From: Mimachlamys varia
Taxonomy: Eukaryota > Mollusca > Bivalvia > Pectinida > Pectinidae
Assembly (NCBI GenBank): GCA_947623455.1
Contig: OX392530.1
Coordinates: 31,651,405-31,715,404 of the forward strand
Reading direction: 5' to 3'
Length of the DNA: 64,000 nt
Every line of letters begins with the position of its first letter. The stretch's first letter is position 1. Below, piece after piece: positions 44,063 to 54,862 of the stretch. The position numbers and the translations under genes are program-made. The notes below the pieces were generated by a model that saw only the letters and a program-made list of their open reading frames with translations, was not told where the DNA came from and did no database searches.

Positions 44063-47028
44063 TAAATAATAATAATAATATACAACATTTATATAGCGCT
44101 CTATATAATTTGTAAAATTACTCTAAAGCGCTTCACAACATGTAGATAATAATTTGATACTTACACTGCATAAATAAAAAGTTATTACAATCTAAGCTAA
44201 TGTGATAATATAAAAATTTGCATATAAATACGAACTCATCTACTGTAGATAAACAAATGTCAGTATATACATGACGTCTAAGTTGTCCCTAATATGCAGA
44301 CGTGAAAAGGTACGTCTTCAGAAGTTTCTTGAATTTGGCCAGAGTATTTGTTTTTCGGATAGCGGATGGTAATCTATTCCACAACGTGGCCGAAACTTTC
44401 CCAAAACACCGGTTTCCATAGGTCACAGTACGAGATTTTGGGACACACAACAATGATTCTGTCTTCGACCTCAGTGATCGTGACGGCTGATACAGGGTAA
44501 CTAGCTCCCGTATGTACTGGGGAGCTGTTCCATCAAGTGCCTTGTATGTGTATACCAAGATTTTGTATTGTGACCTGTATTGGTAGCCAGTGCAATGAAT
44601 ACAGAACAGGAGTGATGTGTTCTCTCTTTCTAACCCGAGAAACGAGACGTGCTGCCGTGTTCTGGACCTTCTGTAGGCGACTTGTCAATTTGTCAGATAT
44701 ACCACAGAGTAGGGCATTTCCATAGTCCAGCCGTGAGGTAACAAGTGAATGAACCAAAATCTTGCATGCATCGGCAGTTATAAACTGCCGTATACAGCCG
44801 ATGTTCCTGATCTGGTAGTAACAGGATTTGGCGATAGCATTCACTTGTTTCTCCATGTTCAGTGAACTATCAAAGTACACCCCTAGATTTTTAACAGTTG
44901 GGACAGCCTCTACAGTACTTGTTCCGACCTTGAGCTGGAGAGCCGTTGATTGCTTACACTTTGGAGAAAAGACGATCAGTTCCGTCTTTTCCTGATTTAG
45001 TTTTAGCATGTTGGCATTCATCCAGCTTCTGATGTCTGTCAGACAAGCTTCCAGATTTTCTGATACGATGTCCCAGCTGTCCTGTGGTCTGATGACCATG
45101 TAAATCTGTGTGTCATCAGCATAACAATGATAGCAAAGGTTATGTCTATGACAAATCTCACCGATTGGTTTTGAATACATGCAGTATTTACGGGGTCCTA
45201 ACACCGACCCTTGCGGAACCCCATAATCCAGCATGCTGTCACGTGAAACAGAAGATCCGATAGCAATACACTGCCGTCGATCACCTAGATAGGACTGTAT
45301 CCAGCATAATGCGTCGTCAGTCACTCCATACGAATACTCCAGACGTTTATGGAGTATGCTATGGTCAATGACGTCGAATGCAGCTGACAAGTCTAGCATG
45401 ACGAGCACCGCTCTGCACTTGTTATCCAATGCAGAAGCTATGTCGTTATGCACACGTAGGAGGGCCGTCTCTGTTGAGTGTCCCATGCGATAGGCCGATT
45501 GCAGGTTGTCATGGAGACTGTTTGCATGGAGATGGGCCTCTAAACGCCGGGACACAACCTTCTCCAAGATCTTAGACAGAAAAGGCAAATTTGACACTGG
45601 ACGGTAGTTCTTCAACTCCTCCTTATCCAATCCAGGCTTCTTCAGCAATGGTCTTACATGTGCTTTCTTGAAACACAATGGAACCTTTGACTCAACCAAT
45701 GATTTGTTCATGATTGAGGTAATCAAAGGAAGCAGTGCTTCAAGACATTTTTTCAGAAGGTCTGTTGGAAGCGGGTCAAGCTCACAGGATTTTGATTGCG
45801 ATGTCTGAATGATTCTGCGTAGTTCATCCGGAGTTGTTGGAGTGAGCTTTGACAATGGTTCCCCGTCAAATTGAATGTCAGCACTCATGACAGATACATC
45901 GTTGTCAGTTGTCGAATTCACTTCGTCAATGTTTCTCCTGATCGTGTTGATCTTATTCAGAAAGAAATCGCTGAACTTGTTTGACAAGTCTTTGTCAGTT
46001 GTACAGCTTGGCAGGATGATTTCACCTTTTTGACCCATTAGCGCTTTTGTGAGTCTAAAAAGCTGCCTGGTGTCCTTACCACATTCTTCGATCTTTTCTG
46101 AATAATAAATCTTCTTCGATTGAACGAGAAGTGAACCAACTAACCGACATTGGTCCCTATAAATCTGATGGTGAACGGCCAATTTGGTCCTTCGCCAACG
46201 TCTTTCTGCTTTTCTGCGATTCTGTTTTTCCTCGCGTAGATTTTCATTGTACCACGGGGATTTAGGTCTCATGGTGATCACCTTTGTTTGTAGAGGTGCA
46301 TGCTTTTCAATAAGGGCTTCTATACCAGACGTGTATGCTTCAACGAGTTCATCAACGCCACCTTCGGTAGATTGAAGGGCAGAAGAAGACTGGATATCGT
46401 TGTTGAAATCTGGTATCGAAATTTCGCGGAATTTCCGGAAGCTCACCTTTTTCCTGATACGAGCTGGCCTTCTACAATTCAGTGGTGCTCGGATAGCAAA
46501 ATGATCACCAGAGGGGTTTCCCTTTACATCACTTAGACATGGATCAATAACTGAAATCGCTCCATGAATGACAAAGTTTTCTTCCCTTGTTATGACCACA
46601 TCAAGTGTGTGGCCGCGGGTGTGTGTAGCTTCTGTCACATGCTGAATCAGACCTCTGGACTCAAGTAGCCCTGAGAACTGACGAGCATCAGCATTAGAAA
46701 GATTGTCCAAGTGAAAATTAAGGTCCCCCGTGATAGTTATCTCTTGTGGCACAACAACCTGGTGGTCTATAAAGGTAGACCACTCGTCAAAAAACACAGT
46801 ATTTCTGAGTCCATTCTGTTTAGATGGAGGAGGCCTGTAAATGATGCACAACCTGAATTGTTTATCCTCGGCAATGACAGAGCAAGTCAAGTGCTCAAAG
46901 TGTGTGAATACCTCATCATGGCTAGGAGAGAGATTTGTCACACTCAGGCCTTTCTTAAACAGAACAGCCACACCACCACCACGTCTGCCGTCTCGAGCAT
47001 TGTGGATGAATCCATAACCAGTTGGTAT
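44063..47028 (-). mobile_element. CR1/L2-like LINE, 5'-truncated
   Basis: A minus-strand non-LTR retrotransposon of about 2.97 kb: partial AP-type endonuclease, reverse transcriptase, a C-terminal region and a 3' UTR ending in a stem 'agcgctatataa..gcgct' region and (TTA)n. The 5' end is cut inside the endonuclease. The flanking sequence on both sides is the 23-bp minisatellite, so target duplications cannot be told apart from the repeat. Confidence 0.9.
44289..44558 (-). pseudogene. LINE ORF2 C-terminal segment in a shifted frame
   Basis: Continues the LINE protein in another frame: VYTYKALDGTAPQYI, SRSLRSKTESLL, YGNRCFGKVSATLWNRLP and FKKLLKTYLF. The 'APQY...RSLRS...LWN.LP..IR' series is the standard C terminus of CR1/L2-type elements. 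A single frameshift separates it from the main ORF, so the copy is dead but probably not old. Confidence 0.85.
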
Positions 47029-47031
47029 CAT
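44533..47031 (-). CDS. LINE ORF2: endonuclease-reverse transcriptase (832 codons, broken)
   Basis: Partial endonuclease: GGGVAVLFKK near residue 18, IYRPPPS near 65, TGDLNFHLDN near 101, HTLDVVITR near 140 and SGDHFAI near 173. RT from about 400 to 690: LKNYRPVSNLPFLSKILEKV, SAYRMGHSTETALL, DLSAAFDVIDH, GVPQGSVLGP, the catalytic YADD near 636 and NLGVYFDSSL. The frame is lost at the 3' end near 44570, where HWLPI should run on into the next segment. The apparent ATG (47031-47029) comes from the neighbouring minisatellite, not the LINE. Expected to copy LINE RNA at nicked DNA; this copy is inactive. Confidence 0.9.
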   Translation of the reverse strand: MIPTGYGFIHNARDGRRGGGVAVLFKKGLSVTNLSPSHDEVFTHFEHLTCSVIAEDKQFRLCIIYRPPPSKQNGLRNTVFFDEWSTFIDHQVVVPQEITITGDLNFHLDNLSNADARQFSGLLESRGLIQHVTEATHTRGHTLDVVITREENFVIHGAISVIDPCLSDVKGNPSGDHFAIRAPLNCRRPARIRKKVSFRKFREISIPDFNNDIQSSSALQSTEGGVDELVEAYTSGIEALIEKHAPLQTKVITMRPKSPWYNENLREEKQNRRKAERRWRRTKLAVHHQIYRDQCRLVGSLLVQSKKIYYSEKIEECGKDTRQLFRLTKALMGQKGEIILPSCTTDKDLSNKFSDFFLNKINTIRRNIDEVNSTTDNDVSVMSADIQFDGEPLSKLTPTTPDELRRIIQTSQSKSCELDPLPTDLLKKCLEALLPLITSIMNKSLVESKVPLCFKKAHVRPLLKKPGLDKEELKNYRPVSNLPFLSKILEKVVSRRLEAHLHANSLHDNLQSAYRMGHSTETALLRVHNDIASALDNKCRAVLVMLDLSAAFDVIDHSILHKRLEYSYGVTDDALCWIQSYLGDRRQCIAIGSSVSRDSMLDYGVPQGSVLGPRKYCMYSKPIGEICHRHNLCYHCYADDTQIYMVIRPQDSWDIVSENLEACLTDIRSWMNANMLKLNQEKTELIVFSPKCKQSTALQLKVGTSTVEAVPTVKNLGVYFDSSLNMEKQVNAIAKSCYYQIRNIGCIRQFITADACKILVHSLVTSRLDYGNALLCGISDKLTSRLQKVQNTAARLVSRVRKREHITPVLYSLHWLPIQVTIQNLGIHIQGT

Positions 47032-47289
47032 GTCAATTTCTCACTGAGTAGGCCTTATCAACTTCTACTTAGTATATAAATATACCAGTGTACATACAAT
47101 GTGCATGTACTTGTAGATATTAAATGCATACATGCGTAAGTTTCGCAGTAGTGTCGAATACTTGAATAAAGTTTCAATTTCCTGTAAGTATAGCCGTATA
47201 AGATATCACAAACCTCCGGAAAGTTTATACATGTCATCATGAAGAAGAGAGTACTTCAATGTAAGGATGTACGAATTGCTATGTGCATC

Positions 47290-47625
47290 TAGAGGGAATG
47301 ACCGTAGTTGGCTGTAGTGAGAGATGACCGTAGTTGGCTGTAGTGGGAGATGACCGTAGTTGACTGTAGTGGGAGATGACCGTAGTTGTCTGTAACAGGA
47401 AAATGACAGTTGTTGAGTGAAGTTGAGGATGACCGTAGATAACTGTAGTGGGAGATGACCGTATTTGGGTAGTTGGCTTTAGCAGGGACTTACAGTAGTT
47501 GGGATGACCGTAGTTGGCTGTAGCGGGAACTTACAATAGTTGGGATGACCGTAGTTGGCCGTAGCAGGAGCTTACAGCCGTTGGCGATAGTGGAGGATAA
47601 CCGTAGTTGACTGTAGTAAGCCGTA
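47290..47625. repeat. Minisatellite, ~27-bp unit
   Basis: Repeated 'gatgaccgtagttggctgta' plus 'gtgggagat', about 12 degenerate copies. Inverted scraps ('actacagtcaactacggtc') occur at 47910-47960. Confidence 0.8.
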
Positions 47626-50600
47626 ATCGACTTTAGTTAAACATACATGTAGTTATATTTAGTTCAACTAAGTAATAAATCGACATTGATTAACCTTACT
47701 TAATCCTAGTTATCCACATACAATGTAGTTAGACGTGCTTAACGGTAATGTGGACGTACTTCAAAACTATCCGACACTAGAGGATGGTTGTCGCTAAATG
47801 ATAAAGATAAGTTGAGCATTTTTAGGCTAACCACGGCCAAAGCATGGGGTTCCTGAAGTTAAAAACATATAGTTACATTTATTATATTAAACAAATGTTA
47901 TCTAATGTCTACTACAGTCAACTACGGTCATCCCAACGTCTGTCTACTACAGTCAACTAGGGCCATCCCTCATTGTATAAGGTCGTGGCAGTAAGAAATT
48001 CATATACTGTACTCGGGTACTCTGGTGACCCGTTTAAGTTACATTGTAATTAGCGACAATAAAATATTATTTGAAATATGATATCATTGTACAATATCTC
48101 AATTTTGCAATTGCTTTCTATTATCTATCCGATAGAAAATGATTTTCAGGAAGACAGATCTGTATTTTTCATTTTTTTACCGAATAACATGTCCCCGTCC
48201 CCTTCCCTTGCCTCGACCCTACATTAATCTGTCGCGCGATGGACTTTCCGAGTCCCTAAATGTAAATACCTGCGCCTAGTCTAGAGATGGTCCTCTCGTC
48301 TCGTTGATTCTAAATACATGTACCAAAACAAAATGCACAAATATTTTAGAAATGTTTCGTGTTTTCCTCCTTCACTCATTCAGCATGATTTTTTTAAGTC
48401 ATCATTAACTTTTTTCATTCGTCATCACCATCTTTACATTGTACCATAAGTTTTATAAACAATTCAATTCATAAAGTCATGTATCCACCATTTTTCACCT
48501 AAACCATTAAAAACCTTACACTCACCATTCCTAGAATTGTGGCAATGTAATTACCAACAGTGTAGGGGCACGTTAAAACATTATAAGAAAAACACAAGAT
48601 ATATATAACAAATATCGTATCAAATTATTAATTTAGTAACCATTTATCTGTCGATATATATTGTTTTATCAAATTTCTTAAATATATGTAAATGAATGAG
48701 GATGATTCTTCGATTATTTTTTCAATAAAAGTGTTTAAATGTAATAAGGTGTTTTTGTAATCAATTGAACCTTTACAAGTTGTCTTTACCAATTTTTGCC
48801 GACCTGAATTGTTTGAGCGATGTTGACAAATAGTTTTTTTAAAAATAGTTACAAAACAATGGAAAAGACTTGCGAGTACATTATATATATTCCCATCCTG
48901 TAACCACATAAGCTCAATTAATCATTTCCTTCCTGAAGAACACGACGGAGATGAGGGCGCGACCAGCACTTTGTCTCACAGGAAGTGACGTACGTGCCGT
49001 CACAGGTTCCGGAAAAAGATGTTTGTCTGTAGGTTTCTCTACAGCTATAGGTCTCAAACACTTGAGACTGTGGTTCTTTAATACAAAATTGCTGAATTTA
49101 GTTTTTTTCATATTGAAACAATAACAGACATTATAAACAAGTGATTTTATACCGGTCTCCATGGTTTTCATCTTCAGTACACAAGGGGTACATATATTTG
49201 TCCTTATGTAATGCGGAATATGTGCTGACAAAAAGACAAAAAGAAAGAAATAAGGAACCTCGCGTCAGCACAATGGTAAAACTGACAAGTTGTTAGATTA
49301 GATATCTTCAAAGAAATGTTTCGTTTTCAGGGGTCCAAAGAAACTTTGCATCGGGAATTGAATTCGTATGCGCCAAATATGGAGGCATGTACAGTAACAT
49401 CTTCTTGTCCTGTTGTCGTGTTAATCATGACAAGCCGTGTTAATATGACTTACTGCGATAAATTATCACGGCAACACGACACGTAGATGGCAGTTACATG
49501 CCACCATAAGAAGATATCCAAATAGGGATTTGTATAAAACTAAAGAGAGGGAAAGAATTACCAATGCCTAGTTTAAGGTATCTATAAACTACTATCATAC
49601 TCACAAATAATGTTACACTATTATATGCACGATGTATAGGAATATGTACTTCTTGTTTATCATATTTCCTTTTAAAAGGGCTTAAAGCTGCAATGAAAAT
49701 TGCAATCACATACCTACATGTCATACTGTTCATTTGTTTCAAATAAAATCTCCCTGTTATTAACATGTTTAAGATATATTTTTCTGACAATTTTCTTGCA
49801 TAACCAGTGTAACTGTCTTGCACACTACATATAATTTTCAAAAATAAATCTGTTAATAATTAACTCATGAACATCCTTTTTTAAAAGGGGCGTAACTCTC
49901 GTGCAAAAGACATACTTAAGAAAAACAAGAAAACACTCTCTTTCTAGAACAATTATATACAATGTAGATATGTACGACAACAATACACCATTTGACAGAC
50001 AGAAAGTAATACAATTCGAGGAAGGAATTTGAACATGGTTTAGCGTTAAAGGGTTAAAAATAATTTGAAATAGGACTGACAAATATGAAGAATATATAAA
50101 ATCTTAAAAAGGTGATAACGAAGCCGAAGATAAATACTCCTACAAGATGATGTAGAGGTGATTGAAAATGGGACAGAGAATACGGAACCACTTTCCAAGT
50201 CCATGATTCGAGGAAGAGCAAATTTATGTATATAAAATGTCAGCATACAAGACAATACAGGAACCATTTGATTAGCAAAACAAAACATTTTGGTGCCATT
50301 GATTAAAATTGGGATTTTTTGTGAGGACTCATTTTGGAGAGGTGTGGTCACTGAACAAAAAGAAAAACGTAGACAAACTATTTAACTACTAAAATGTTAC
50401 TGTGAAAGAAGGCACCGAGAGAATGTAATTGAAATATTTACCTGTGAACAGAATTTATGAAAGTAAAGCATGGAGTTTTGTGAGGTGTGACGGAATATTC
50501 AAACTGGTACGAGTGGAAACTCAAAAATAAGATATCTCGGGTCAGTTAGTAACATCCTTGGGGCGAAACTATTTTATATTTGGTTTTAATCAAAACACGG

Positions 50601-50960
50601 GAAAATCTTCTGGGAAACAATGTGTTCACTTCAGCCATAACCTTTGGCCATATAACTTATTTAATACGACGTATTGGCCCAATGTTGGGCTAGTATTATA
50701 TAAGGATTGAACGTCATAGTACTATGAAAGTTCAGCTGTTACATTCATAATGCATGAAGCCCTGTGGATGTAACGGCTGATCTTTCATAGCATTATGAAT
50801 GTTAGGAAAATGACTTTCAATCTATACATTTACATTTTAACAATAGAACAATTGCTTAATTTCATTATATTTTTTCCAATTATTAGTTACTTACCTGTGT
50901 TTGTATATGCGTCGTCATTTAAACGACATTGGCGGAACAGCCCAGTTTGAAAAAAATGGC
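47626..50960. other. No gene recognised
   Basis: AT-rich sequence. The minus ORFs at 48628, 48914, 49494, 49825 and 50046 show no family motif or consistent splice borders. A weak foldback lies at about 50708-50812 ('tactatgaaag..cagctgtta' against 'taacggctgatctttcat'). Confidence 0.4.
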
Positions 50961-50978
50961 ACCAATGATAATAAGTAG

Positions 50979-51180
50979 TCATTTGAGCGGTTGACGCAGG
51001 GTTTTTCTCCATTGGATTCCCACCTTTTGGCCCCTAACATCACTGAAGAGTCCTATAAGGACAAAACAGCTGAGTGGTGCAGTTTTATTCATTTTTTGGC
51101 ATGCTGTATCTATTACTAATTTAAATGGTGTAGCATATGTGTGTGTTAAGTCATCTTCCTCCATGTTATTCGAAGCGGAG
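50979..51180 (-). repeat. Gene-like fragment shared with 55350-55490
   Basis: Minus strand: NKTAPLSCFVLIGLFSDVRG and QKVGIQ. The plus-strand segment near 55350-55490 encodes NKTASYNCFVFLGLFSDDRG and QKVGIQ. Two inverted, diverged copies of the same sequence, either a dispersed repeat or fragments of a coding gene. Not recognised. Confidence 0.4.
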
Positions 51181-51792
51181 CGACAAGACTCTCGTTGAAT
51201 AAGCTTGATCTATGACGTCATATGTAAATCAAGTGCTACGTCTCTAGAACCTTTACTTTCATACTTTTATGAAAATCATTTATGCTGGTAATGATCACAT
51301 TGGGGGTTGCAGCGTAAATGTAAATATAATCATAGGTAACTAAGCATGTCGTGAGCTACCTTTTATAACCTAGACCCATACCATACCAGGGATTCGTTCA
51401 ATTAAAGGGAATCAACGATACCCAAGGCTAAATAGCCAGATCGTATTGTTACAAGTCCTGTGCCGCTGTACAATTACGAGCTACCTCCCTTGATACAGTA
51501 CTGCTTTTCCACTCAACCATGCTCACATAAGGAAGACTATAGATTGTACATGTTAAAGTTGGGCGACAAATTTATCAGGAGTGTGAGGAGAAAAAAGTAA
51601 ACGGAATTCGGACTGGACAACAAAATGAACGCCGAATCAATTTGATAAACTGAGTATTTAAATAGATTTAGCATAGACATAATTGTATTTGAAAAATAAC
51701 ACATTTGTAAAGTTGTACAAACAACTCCCTAATCATGTAATTAAACCGACAAGAATAATGTGACCTCAATTCTCTGAAAACCTTATCTGATT

Positions 51793-52150
51793 TAAATGCA
51801 GATCCTTATTATCACTCTGTTACATAAGGATCTGAAAACGCCCAATAAGAAGTAATGTTTTAGGTGACCTTTGTAGCCTGTTTGCTTCAAACTCCATTGA
51901 AATTGTCTAATTGATGATATTTGACGCTGTCACATGCAGCAAGTCATTTCGCCACAATGTCCACATTAGCGTGTTGTGACGAGTTGACTTAATGCACAGA
52001 CAGGATTATCCAAGCATTTTCGCCCACAAACATTAACATTTAAGACTCTTCACGAGGTAATTTGATTGGCTTATGTAAAAGGTCACCAGAACATGACCTG
52101 ATATGGGATGTTGTCAGATCCTTGTATGACAAATAAGATTGCTGAGAACC
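51793..52150. repeat. Dispersed repeat R30, second copy
   Basis: 'gcagatccttattatcactc', 'gtgacctttgtagcctg', 'gcaagtcatttcgccac' and 'aaaggtcaccagaacatgacc' follow the order of the copy at 30233-30610. It begins and ends with the near-inverted 'atccttgt/acaaggat' motifs, so it may be a MITE. Confidence 0.6.
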
Positions 52151-52304
52151 ATTCTGTCTAGATTACACACAAACAATTCGAGTATTCCTGTAGCCACAAT
52201 TCAAATGGTAGGCTATTGAAAAGGCGACGTGAACATCACGACGCTATATTGGGCAACAGTAAAGTAGTATCCATCCTAATATAAATAGAAATAAAACAAT
52301 ATAT

Positions 52305-52545
52305 AAAGGATATCTAACAGTGTCTTTAGTAATACCAAATATATTTCACGAGTGGGGCAAATATTAAAATATTAGCCACACGAGTGAAATATGTTCGGTA
52401 TTACTGAAGACACTGTTAGATATTCTGTTCATTACATCTTTATAGCAAAATCTACAGTGGCGGCTTTGCTTTTCCCAAATGTCGTTTGTCAGCAGCGTTC
52501 TGATCGGTCAAATCAGAAAAAGTGATATTTTTCACTAGTGGTATG
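52305..52545. mobile_element. MITE-like foldback, family F2 copy 2
   Basis: Reverse-orientation match to 40195-40505: 'gatatctaacagtgtctt', 'taataccaaatatatttcac', then 'ctgatcggtcaaatcagaaa'. It adjoins the next inverted-repeat element, which seems inserted at its end. Confidence 0.7.
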
Positions 52546-52549
52546 AATT

Positions 52550-52828
52550 ATATATACTAATTATGTATTGTACACAAACAGGAATTGAAAACTTAATTTG
52601 CGAGCTTTCGAAAACGTCTGTAAGATGTTTACCCATTCCGCCCCCTATTTTAACATCCAATAAGGGGCGAAATAGATAAACGCGCCCTATTTTGGGTAGT
52701 GAGCTGATTTCAGCGGTCAGAACACCGACACTCGGCTATTGTACTCTTTGCTTGACAAAGGAAACGTTTTCGAAAGCTCGCAAATTAAGTTTTCAATTCC
52801 TGTTTGTGTACAAAACATAATTAATATA
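52550..52828. mobile_element. MITE with ~60-bp terminal inverted repeats
   Basis: 'acaggaattgaaaacttaat' to 'gctttcgaaaacg' (52578-52616) is mirrored by 'cgttttcgaaagc' to 'attaagttttcaattcctgt' (52763-52803), with outer 'aattatgta' / 'acataatt'. Spacer of about 145 bp, no ORF. Confidence 0.8.
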
Positions 52829-53394
52829 TAATTTACAAGGAAATCTCCTCCTGGAAGCAAATAGCAATAGGAGTTCAATCTACCGGGCTTCCTTAAGCGT
52901 GTCATCAATAGCAATGTATGTTATAGGACTGTAACTAAAACATTTATCGCTCAAGTATAAGGTGAGAATATGAAACAAGGAAATAATTACAACAGAACTA
53001 TTTCCTTTACTACTTTGTGTATTGGCTTTCGGAGACTGGTCGTGCTACTTTTGTTATATTTCCTTTTTCCGCTACGTTGGAGGTTTATTTGATAATTGTG
53101 ATAAACGTAGAATATGACGTAGAAATCACTTGGTTTCATATAAAATAAAGATAATCTACTAACGTCATCATTCGAGTAGAATCGACGAGAAGCCATTCTA
53201 TATCTGTCACTTGGTCCTAAGTTAAGGACCATTCATTTCTTAGATTAAGGTCAATTCCGTTGGTTGTATTGAAGTATTGAACGACAGCTCAGCTGGATTG
53301 AGTTATAGGGATTTGTTTAGGTATCTAGCGAAAGTATATGCAGTCGAGACGGGAACAAAATCTCAAAACCGAAAGTTTTGTATCTTTTAAAAAA

Positions 53395-53695
53395 ATATTC
53401 AAAAATAAATGTCCAAAGTGTAGAAAGCATGTCTTTTACTGTCTTTTACTCGGTTCTCATTTTGAGGATTAATGCTTTCTTGGATTTGACCAAGATTTAC
53501 ATGGCGGGTGTCGTCGATGAAGCAGAAGACGCTTACTCTTCCGGAACACCTGGTCTTATTCGCTTGTGCTTTTCCGAGAGTCTCCATGTAAATCTTTCCC
53601 TTGTTACTCTTTTGCCCCTAGTTTAATCGATTTTGAGTGCGGATTATGGTTTTGTTGACGCTTTGGTATTTTCTGATTTTTTTTATATAACAGAT
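53395..53695 (+). mobile_element. Penelope-like 3' fragment, plus orientation
   Basis: 'tttacatggcgggtgtcgtc', 'gcagaagacgcttactcttc', 'ggaacacctggtctta' and 'tagtttaatcgattttgag' match the reverse complement of 13381-13700. A trailing non-coding part only. Confidence 0.65.
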
Positions 53696-54105
53696 TCGTC
53701 GTCACCTCATTAATACATGTTACTTGGTCAAGGAAATTGACTAATCACCAAGTTATATTGGGTATGAAAACCTAATTATTGGGCACAATCAACATGATTC
53801 GGGTACAATACTTGTACCCTTCAGATTGTCTCGAACACTTTTTTTGAAGCTTGTCTTCACAAGGAAGGTATTGTAGTTTATCATATAGACACCTGGCCCA
53901 GTTATTCAAAGGTGATTAGCTTAATCATTATTTAACTACATTTCTCAAACTTTTATAATTCTGTCAGTAAAGAAGGTACAGTCCCAGACTTGGCATGTAA
54001 ATTGACATTACTAGATATTTGATATCTGCAAATTTGTAACTAAATATATGGTTTCATTTTAAAGTAACAGGATAATAAAAAAAATATGTTAAATCGCGGA
54101 TTAAA

Positions 54106-54419
54106 CTAATCACCTTTTGAACAGCTGGGTTCTGTTAAAATAGACCGATATTCCAATGGATGGACTTCGAAATACGAACAAACTATAGATCGACGGATCT
54201 GATCACGGTACTTCTGACTATCTAAAGTTTCATTATAGAGATGCAAGCTTACACAGCACTGGTCACGTACATTGTAATCATGACTCTGTTTTTGTCTTCC
54301 ATGGGGCTCGTCTTGCCGGTCTACATAGAAGTCTATCTCTTCTTTCTGTAGTCTTCCGAGATTTGCTAGACCTTGACACTCGTCTTCATGCTCGAGATTT
54401 GGTTCAGACGCTGCAGTCA
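54106..54419 (-). CDS. Terminal exon of an unknown small secreted protein (candidate)
   Basis: Minus-strand acceptor 'ctgttaatgttcag' (ending 54420), phase 1, then 104 open codons to TAG at 54108-54106. VTAASEPNLEHEDEC is followed by acidic and polar sequence, then DQCCVSLHLYNETLD, RRSIVCSYFEVHPLEY and EPSCSKGD. A CC pair plus spaced single cysteines and one N-glycosylation site (NET) suggest an extracellular, disulphide-bonded factor. I do not recognise the family. No signal-peptide exon was found upstream on this strand. Confidence 0.4.
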
Positions 54420-54715
54420 CTGAACATTAACAGCAAGATGTCAGAATTTTCGAGTAGTTTCTTTTCCTTTTTATCTGTTTGAGGTCTAATAAATTTACCG
54501 TGTACTCCTCGACTTTCTGTTGTGTTTTCAGGATGCAAACCTGACAGCCAACAGCTGTACAGCATCTATATCATTACATAACCCTAAGCGTGCTTTGTGG
54601 TGTTAGTTTATAATTAGTTTCCTGTAACTCATATCCACGAATCTGGTAAAAGAACAACTTAAAATGAAAGAAAAGCAAATATTCACGCATACCATATATT
54701 GGCGGGGATTTGTAA

Positions 54716-54862
54716 ACAGTTTGTACAGTATGTTTGCTTGTTATAACACATAATATATAGAGAGGTTACTAGCTGACTACTGTTAAGATTTTGTAAAGTA
54801 TGTTTGCTTGTTATAACACATTATATATAGAGAGGTTACTAGCTGACTATTGTTAACATTTG
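54716..54862. repeat. 72-bp direct duplication
   Basis: 'agtatgtttgcttgttataa' to 'gttactagctgactac' occurs twice in tandem with two or three differences. Confidence 0.85.

Noticed and set aside
46184..47079. Plus-strand ORFs of 63, 78 and 122 codons
   Set aside because: Antisense shadows of the LINE endonuclease-RT ORF.
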